Shown: one piece after another, positions 1 through 9,200 of the stretch
How the letters are laid out: every line of letters starts with the position of its first letter
Position numbering within the stretch: position 1 is the first letter of the stretch
Assembly (NCBI GenBank): GCA_904066235.2
Contig: CAJFCV020000003.1
Coordinates: 11,036,001-11,100,000, forward strand
DNA from: Bursaphelenchus xylophilus
Taxonomy: Eukaryota; Nematoda; Chromadorea; Rhabditida; Aphelenchoididae
Length of the DNA: 64,000 nucleotides
Direction of reading: 5' to 3'
Position numbers and translations under genes: made by a program
Notes under the pieces: model-generated
Database searches by the model: none
Told to the model about the DNA's origin: nothing
Seen by the model: only the letters and a program-made list of their open reading frames with translations

Positions 1-106
1 CCGCCGTGAAAATGGATTATGTTGCGGCAAAACAAAATTGCTCTTTACTTCAGCGACGCGATTGGCACAGCTACATTTTGCTTATTATTTCTCGGACAGA
101 CTGATA
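1..106. mobile_element. MITE family A, copy cut by window start
   Basis: This is the right part of a short inverted-repeat element. The end reads as a variant of CCCGACAGACTGA followed by TA, and the interior carries the CAGCGACGCGATTGGC block seen in other copies. Family A copies are about 150 bp, have TCAGTCTGTCGGGAAAATAA-type ends and sit at TA, so a TA target duplication is likely. No copy encodes a transposase. Confidence 0.85.
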
Positions 107-223
107 CAGAGGCTCTGCTGCAAGTCTGAGTTTACTATGAATAGTGTCAACGAATTACGTGAGCAAACCGAAAACATATTTATAATACAATCCAGCCTTA
201 AACACAGGTGTTTTTATGTACAA

Positions 224-3200
224 TTACGAGTGTTTTTTGACGAATTTCTTCTCGGCGTCAACAATTTCCTTGAACTTTTTCTCTCCATGCATCTCGATTA
301 GTTGGTTCCGCACGTTGTTTCGATGCTGAAAAGAGTTGAAATTAAATTTTCAAAAGCTTAACCAAGTTTTTATATGCAAAACTTGCCGATTTCACGTAAT
401 CACACAGCTGCTCTTTGAAGCCGAAGTTCGGTTCAGCACAATACCGGCGCTGTTTCACAAATCGCAATGCTTTGGGCACCTCCATGTCCAAGACAGTGAC
501 AATGTACGCTAACATAATTGTCACGCTCCGCGAGACGCCCATGAAACAATGGATGAGAATTCCTCCTAAAACCGGAAAAAATTAGGAGAAGCGTATTTTA
601 CAAACAATATCTATGGAGTTGATGGTTCGAAACGCAAATTCGGACAATTTTGCAAGCATTCCGAAGACTTTTTTTCGTATTTTGCAAGAAGAATCAAGGC
701 TTTTAGATCGAAAATTGGATTTGGGACGAAGAGGGAACCTTTCAAAAAAAAATTGAAATGGTAAGGGGGGACCAAGGCGATTTTTTTCAATATTTTTTTT
801 GGCCTGGCGAGAAAATGATATGGTAAAAGGAGGGATCAGGGCAAATTTTCTTGAATTATGTTTTTTTTTTGGTTTATGTTTGCGCTGAAGTGAGCAGCAT
901 TTCGCGCAATTCTTACAACTGCCACTAAAAAACCTTCTTTTCTTGATTGCTTTCCTCTTTTTTTCTGCACTCTTTTGACCGGAAAGATTGTTGAATATCC
1001 TGGCTGTTCTTGTAAAGCGTTAGCAAAAATCTTATGGAAGTTTTATGCGACCTCTACATATGTTTTATGCGAAATAGAAGGAAAATTTGAGCGTTCGTGG
1101 ATGCGAAGGCCCTTCAAGAGCTCAGATTACGATGGATTTGGTTACGACAGTAGGTACGAAAAATTCAAGGATGACCCATCAGCTTATCGGGAAAATAATG
1201 AGCCTAATGTCGCTGTGCCAATCGCATCGCTGAAATGAAAAGAAATTTGATTTTGCCCACGGCAAAATTCATTTTCTCGGCGGCGATGCGACTTTCGATG
1301 CGACAGAGTGCTCATTATTTTCCAGGCACATTTATATTGCATTTCCAGATACCATATTGCTGTAGTTTCTACTTTCACTCACTTTTTTCCACTCTATGTT
1401 GATAAACGAATTTTACGGCCTTCTCGAAGTGCTGATGAATCGGGGCGAATGGCATGTCGTCGATCGGCAATTTCAGGTTGTACCGAACACATATCGGCTG
1501 TTTATAAAATTCGTTGAGTGCTGTGACAATCGCCTCCACCTCACGCTTCTAAAAAAAGGAATGGCGATTATGTTTCGACAAAAAATTTTATTGAAAAAAT
1601 GAGTTTTGAAGCCATGGATAATGTAAGCGGAAGGAAGTGTGGAAAGTTCAGTGTTTTGTCGGGGAAATGGCCGATGTAAACACCACCGCTATGGAGGTTC
1701 GCTGCTAGGGTCTATTGTTGGAGTTTGCATAAAAAATATTTGATTGTCTGTTTGTCGGGAAAATAATGAGAAGAATGCCGCTGCGCTTATTGTGTCGCTG
1801 AATTTAAAAGCAATTTGATTTTGCCGCGACACAATTAATTTTCTCGGCGGCGATGCGATTTTTGATGCGACTGAGCGCTTACTATTTTCCCGACAGGTAT
1901 ATATAATACATAGAAGCATGAATAAAACATGTATTTGAAAAATATTGGAAAGGCTCACAAGGGAAGTCGTTCAGATCGCAAATGAGTTGAGCCATGGGAC
2001 CGGTATATTCTGATTCTCCATATTCGAAAACGGTAAGAGCTAAAACAAATTTTCCGTCTGGGCCCTGGTTTTCGAGAAAATCGACCGTAAAGTTTGACCG
2101 GAAAAAGCCCCGCTAAATAGTCCTCGTTCTAAAAGACCTTTGGATCAAGAGCCAAATGGCACAGGGCGAGTGAAAACGCTCTCAAAATTCTTTTGTCCGG
2201 GATGCCGGGGAAGGTTCGAGTCCCGCTAGGAGCACACCCTAATTCATAATGGTTGCAAAGCAAACAAAATTATTTTTCCTTTTATATACTTTGGAGAAAA
2301 TATTGAAATGCATGTCAAATAGGCATATGTGAACCCACGGCCGCAATAACGACATTGGACCCCGACCCGCGCCCTGACACGAAGAGATTGAGAGCCTTGG
2401 CATTCCGCCACAATGATCGAGAGAGAATAGGAACGATGGGAATGAGGACAATTGGTGGAAGAAGCAGCACTGTGAGCGGTTGGCTACAGTTGCTAGAGGA
2501 TTTTGATTATATTGTATTGATCTTGCGGCCCTTCGTTTGGCCATATTGTGAGGAGAGGTGTTTTACTGAGGATAAACGTATTTGCGGTTTATTCGGTGAT
2601 TGTTTGTATTGGCCTTTGGGAGATTGTCCCTCTGGTATTTGTAAGGGGCAAGTGGTTGAATCGGTTGGAGGAGACCCTTGTTCCCAATTGGCGACCACCA
2701 AGGCGGCCACATCTGAAAGTTCGTGGAACCGATTGCGTGGAATATTTTCCGAGGAAAACGAAGAAATTCCCGGAAAATCAGATTTGAGCCTAAAGAACTA
2801 ACGGCCAAATCTGAGTCGATCTCTTCCGTAAGAATAAGGTTGAGATTGACACTGGTTTTTCACAAGCGTTTGTGAAACTCCAGACCTGAAGAGTCCCTAA
2901 GAAGCGGCAGTACTCTGAAGGAACAGCGTTGTGCCTAAGAATAGCGGCCAAACGACTGTAGATCTGAAAGAATTAAAAAGATCTAACGTGGTAAACGAAA
3001 ATATACCCGTGTTGAACGATTTTTCAGTGAAAATATCGAAAAATCTTTGTCTCGACCTAGTATAATATAAGAACTAGCGTCCCCATTGAACCAGTCAAAT
3101 AACCCGGTTCTCTCGAGCTGCTTTTGGTCTCACTCAGTCGGTAGATCAAAGCCAATCGCGTGCCCTTTCGCAATTGTTGAGTAATTTTGATTTCGGACCT

Positions 3201-6200
3201 TATTTTAGGTATCTACACGGATTTGGTCGTGAATTATTTTCAAGGGCGAGTTGAACTGTGATTTTTCTGTCAATTTGAAGCTTTTACTGTGGAGTACGTG
3301 AAGCGTGTTGTATTTATCGTGGAATTTTCGAATTTCCCGCGAATTTTTACCCGATCTTACACTTGATATTTCAGGTCATAAAGCCGGCAAAACTCGATCC
3401 AGTGGCCAATCAAGAAACCCATCGGTCCCCAGCAAGCAAGAACATCCTTCTGCGGCAACTCAAGAAGATTCAGGTTAGCTTTTGAATATTATTGTTCGAT
3501 ATTTAGGCAAAACATGGCAGGCGGGGATAAAAAACCGGGCGAAGACGTTGCGACCAAACTTAAAAGTTTTATTGAAGAGACTAGGGCGAGCGCAGAAGCG
3601 GCAGAGCAGCGACAGGCATCGATAGACAGCAGCCTGAATAGATTAGTTGAATTGTTAACCAAAACAGCGGCCTTACAAGCAATTGCGCCGTCTCCAAGCC
3701 CGCAACCTCCAGCTGAAAATGCAGAGGACAATAGACAAAAAGTCGATTTTGCTGAACTCATGTTCTTGGACATGCGTCTACCAACATTAAATGGTCGTGA
3801 AAAGTCGAGCGAGGTTTCGAGCTTTCTCTATAAGTTCAAGACTGGAACTAGAAACATGTCTTCGGCCGAAAAAAGAGATCTTTTGGAGGCCAAATTGTCT
3901 GATCAGGCATTAAGAATTTATGAACACTGCAAGCGCTCTGCAACCAGCGAAAACTTTGAAGAAATATTTGAAAACTTTGAGAAAGAACTAAAAGGTCGAT
4001 CAGCGGACAATCGAGATTGGGCTTCAATCTTTCTGAAGCCTTACTATCGGCGGCACGACATGTCGATGCGGGATTATGCCGATAAAATTTCGGATATTAC
4101 GATGCGCGCGTTTGTGGGGGCACCGAAAGAGATCATGGAAAGGCAGCTGATAACCAAGTTCATGAGCGGCCTCAATCATAGAGAAGTAGGGAATGCTTTA
4201 GCGGCCGAACGACACAAGAACCTGCCATTCGAAGACATGGTGAAGATTGCCATCAATGTTTTGGACCATAATCAAGGCAACAGATATCGGCCACAAACGC
4301 AACAAAGGTCTTTCGGAGCGAATAACAACAACAATAATAGTCTAGCTGCAACAACCGGACATCAGAATACCAATCAAAATACCAATGCGAGTGTCCCAGC
4401 GCAACAAAATCGGCCGAACCCTCCGTTTACTGGCGGAAATAGAAGCCCATTGGGTCAGAATCAGGGTTTTCGCCGCCCCGGCCTGGCATAAATACGCGCT
4501 TACCAGAGCCGGGAAACTACAACAACAGCAGTAGAAATGCGCGAACCCCATGTAATTATTGTAAAAGAGGAACTCATCGAGAAGAGGATTGTTACAAAAA
4601 GAAGAATGATCTTCAGCGGCAAATCATCAGACCATCCTCCAATCCGGCCCCTCCAGATAACCGACCAAGTCAAAGAGCAGTCACAATATCAGAGATCACA
4701 TCATTTGAACCCTCGGAAATGCCGTCACCAGACGTGGACCCTCAACTAATACTTGGAACGGACATGTTGATCAACCATCTGAGAGAGACAGAGCCTTTAC
4801 CATGGCAAGAAGAAAAGATACTAGGAACAAAGAGACTTCAGGGCACCGAACTCAGTGTAAATGGTGTCGAAATGTTTGCACTCATCGATTCAGGCAGTCA
4901 GATCACCACGATACCAATTAACCTTTTCCTTGATGCGGTGAGAGGAAGAAAAGAATTGTTAAAAGAAATTGATTATAGACAGACACACATGAAAGCTATA
5001 GTGGCGAACGGGGAATCATTGAAATTTTTGGGAACTTGTTTACTTCCGATCAAAATTGATCAAGAGATCCGAAATTGCAGAGTTTATGTTGCGCATCTGA
5101 TCTCAAATCATGTAATATTAGGCCAACCTGCCATGGAAGTATTTGATTTTCGATTAGTTCAAGGAAAAATTGATAATCTGAAAGAAGAAAACACCAGAAA
5201 CATTATGAGAGCTACAGCACATAATAAAATTTTTTGTATGCCGTTAACGTCTGATCTATTTGCAGATATGGCCGAATTCCTTGATGAAGAAGAAGCAATG
5301 TTATTGGGAGAAGAACAGAATCACCAGAATGACCCAGATCAACCTGAGTTGAATGAGCGGCCAAACGTTCCAAACCAACCACCGGCCAATCAAGTAGAGC
5401 AACAAGGAGGTCATGTCAACCAGAATCTATCGACTTTTGCTGACGGTAAGCTTGATTCTTGTGGTATTTCGGAAAGAACAAAAGAAATTTTTGGCCAAAT
5501 AACACAAAATTGCCCAGAAGGACACACAAACAAATTCATAAAACTGATCGAACAATACAATGATGTCTTCGCTTTAAGCGATCGCGAACTAGGAACAACA
5601 AATGTGGCCACTCATAGGATAGATACCGGGGATAGTGAACCTAGGAAACTAGCGCCTTATCAATCTAACCCTGTCACAGACAAAATTATCCGTGAGACCA
5701 TCAATGACTGCTTAGAAAGAGGGATAATTAGACATTCCCAGAGTCCTTGGGCGTGCCCGATCGTGCCGGTAACCAAGAAGGATGGGACGATACGCTTTTG
5801 CGTAAATTATAAACCATTGAATGCGGTCACAAAATCGGATGCTTTTCCGGTCCCCAAAATAGAGAATATCCTATCATCATTAGGCGGCAAAACATGTTTC
5901 AGTTCTGTAGATTGCCATTCCGGGTATTGGCAAATTGCCATGCACCCCGATTCAATAGAAAAAACGGCATTTAATTCTAAATATGGATTGTTCGAGTTCA
6001 CGGTAATGCCGTTTGGGGTAAAAAACGGCGGCGCTACTTTTCAACGAGCGGTCAATCATATATTAGAAGACGGACTGGGAGAAAGTTTTTTCGTCTACCT
6101 GGATGATATTTTAGCGGCCAGTCAAGACCCCGACAAGCATTTGGCAGATCTCGAGAAATTATTTGAAAAATTAAGAACGGCCAATCTCAAATTGAAACCG

Positions 6201-9200
6201 AAAAAATGTTCGTTTTTCGCGAAAGAATTTGAATTTCTCGGCCACACAGTTTCAGCAAATGGAATTAGGAAAAATTCGGAAAAAGTAAAAGCGATGTTAG
6301 AGTTACCTTTACCGCGGAACCTCAAAGAGTTAGAAAGAGCAATGGGGTGTTTTAATTTTTATCGAAGGTTTGTACCAAACTATTCGAAAATAGCAGACCC
6401 AATGAGAGTAGTCCTCAAAAATACTAGACAATCAAAGGCTACTCGTACTCTAAAAATGACATCAGCAGAAGAACGAAAATTCAAAAATTGTTTCCAAAGA
6501 GTAAAAGAAATAATGGCCAAAGATATTGTCTTAGCTGTTCCGGATTATGAAGCGGCCCTAAAGGATCCAAAAAGAAGGTTAGTTTTGATCACGGATGCGT
6601 CCTCTTTCGGATTTGGAGCGGCCTTACATCAACCAGACGAAAATGGATATCTGCGGCCGATCGCTTTTGTCAGTCGACGATGTACTCCGACAGAATCTCG
6701 ATTACACTCCTCAGAAGTTGAAGCTGTCGGAATGTTATTCGCTTGTTTGAAACTGGAATATATTCTTTTCGGAATTCCCACATTGGTGTTAACAGACAAC
6801 AAAGGAATCATTCCTCTGCTTAAAAAAGGGTCAACGAATCCCAGAATCGATGCAATGTTTGCCATTCTGGCTCAAAAATTTGATTTGGAAGTAAAATACA
6901 TCAAAGGTACGGCGAATTACGTCGCTGATACCCTATCAAGAGCGTTCGAAGAACTGAGAGGGCCAAAGATATCCGAAAATGACCAAGAAAACCCTGAAAA
7001 CGAGGCAGACCCTCAAGAAAACACAGAAAATGCTGAAAATTTGGAAGATTGTGAAGAATCTTTCCACATAAAATCAATGTCGGCAACACAAGCACCCGTT
7101 GACATAACGGAAATTGACAATAACAATCTCCAAAGACCATGGATCGAACCAGAGAATTGGACCAAAGAAATCATGCACGATGCTGAGATCAGAGTGATTT
7201 ACATGTACCTTGTTGATGGAAAACTCCCCCCAGATCCTCGAGAATCAGAAAAATTGAGAGAACTCGCGTCGACCTACACCTTGAAGGACAATGTCTTGTA
7301 CAAATTAGTCGAAAATACACTTAGACTCGTGATTCCGGCCTCTCTAATCGATGAATTGCTGACTAAATTGCATGCCACGCCGCTGACTTGCCATCCAGGA
7401 AGGAAAAAATTGGTTCCCCTTTTATCCGGCTATTATTTTTCGAAAATGACTTCAAGAATCGATCGGTTTATCGCTCGCTGTCTAGTCTGCAATAAGACAA
7501 AATCTGCTCGTAATAATCAGCAACCCTCTGGAAACTTTGACTCCTCGGAACCATTCGAAATTGTCCATATAGATGTTCTAAAACTTGGATTATCGGCCAA
7601 TGGATTTGTCTACGTGTTGACAATGGTAGACGATTTCTCCCGATACCTCATAGCGGCCCCAATGAAATCAAAATCGTCAGAAGAAGTAGCCAAAACACTC
7701 TTGTCGAATCTCTTTCTGCGTTTTGGTGCTCCAAAAACCTTGCACTGCGACAAAGGCACCGAATTTTTGAATCAAACTCTAGATACTCTTCGAATTCTGA
7801 CAAAAACGGCGATAAGCACGACCCCAGGTCACATGCCGTCGGCAAACGGCGTCGCCGAAAGAGCTAACAAGGATATTCTGGATAAACTTCGGAAAATCGC
7901 ATCGTCGGGGGATGATTGGGATGATCATTTGCCCTTTGTCACTTTTGCCCATAATTCATTGATTCACTCAACGACAAATTGCACCCCCCACAGTGTAATT
8001 TACGGCTCAGAACCAAGATTCCCGGCAGAATGGTCAGAAAAATGGACTCCGCCAAACCCACTCTACAGAATGGACGCAATGACGTATAAAGACTGGATCG
8101 GAATGAAAATTAGAGAAACGATCGCGGAAATCGGGCCATACTTGAAAGAAAAGAGGAAAGAACGAGCCGAAATCCAACAAAGACAAGCTGGAGTCGACAT
8201 CGACAAGTACAAGGTCGGAGATCTCGTATTCGTGGACGAAGACCATTTTCCTTCGGAACCGGCCAATCGAAAAATTGAAAAATTCCGATTTGGGCCATAC
8301 AAAATCATTCAAATCACAGACACTTCGGCACTTCTCGCGCCCTCAGAAGAAAGGTATAGATGGTTTTGGAGAAAAAAATCGACCTTGTGCCCATGCCCAA
8401 GCGATTTTAATATGGAAAATTTCACACCACATCCACATCAACCAATTTATATGCCAAAACCTCCGTATACGGAACCACCGCCAACGAATTCGCGGTACAA
8501 CCTCCGAAAAAGATAAAACCAATCAGAAACATATTTTTCTAGGTATCTTATTTAAATTATCGTAATCAAACATGTCAAAAACTATTTAATTTATCGTAAA
8601 AATGACCAGAGCGTCAAAACTTATCGTAAAATTACCCCTTGATTAAAACGTTATTGTAAAACTAAAATTCTATTCTATAATTAGCCAAAAATTTGCTTAT
8701 CCCTCAACCTCTTAAACCCAGTATCTAAAGAACATTATTTTCAGAAACTGGCTTCTACCCATCCATGAAATGTGAAGGCCCCAACCACGAAAACTGCACC
8801 CAGATTTTGTGTGCATCGCTCACCACGCTCCTGGAAAGTCGTAACCCCAATATGGTCGTGAACAACGCAGTATCCTTGGCCCAGCTGTTCCATATTTTGT
8901 CAATGGACAGACCCCAGGCGTTCAAGTTGGAATTAGCGGTCAGACTTCTGGAACGGCACCGCCCACCACCCCAAAAAGATCTCACCACGGCCGAAATCAG
9001 AGTGGCTTTGTCAACCATCCTGGCCAAATGTCGAGTAGCGGCCGCACAAGTTTCCCAGCAACCACTAAATGCTGTCGGCACCACATGCAGGGAGCACCAG
9101 TTGTCAGCAGATTGGTCCAAAGAGTACGAAGTGATCAGGGCCGAATTAGCCCACCTCACACCCCTCAAAAGGAAATTCGTGTTGATTGGGGATGAAGCGA

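Noticed and set aside
2355..2801. 148-residue frame at the left end of the LTR element, and its twin at 10230-10709
   Set aside because: They lie in the identical LTRs and run past the boundary into unrelated sequence, so they are chance frames.
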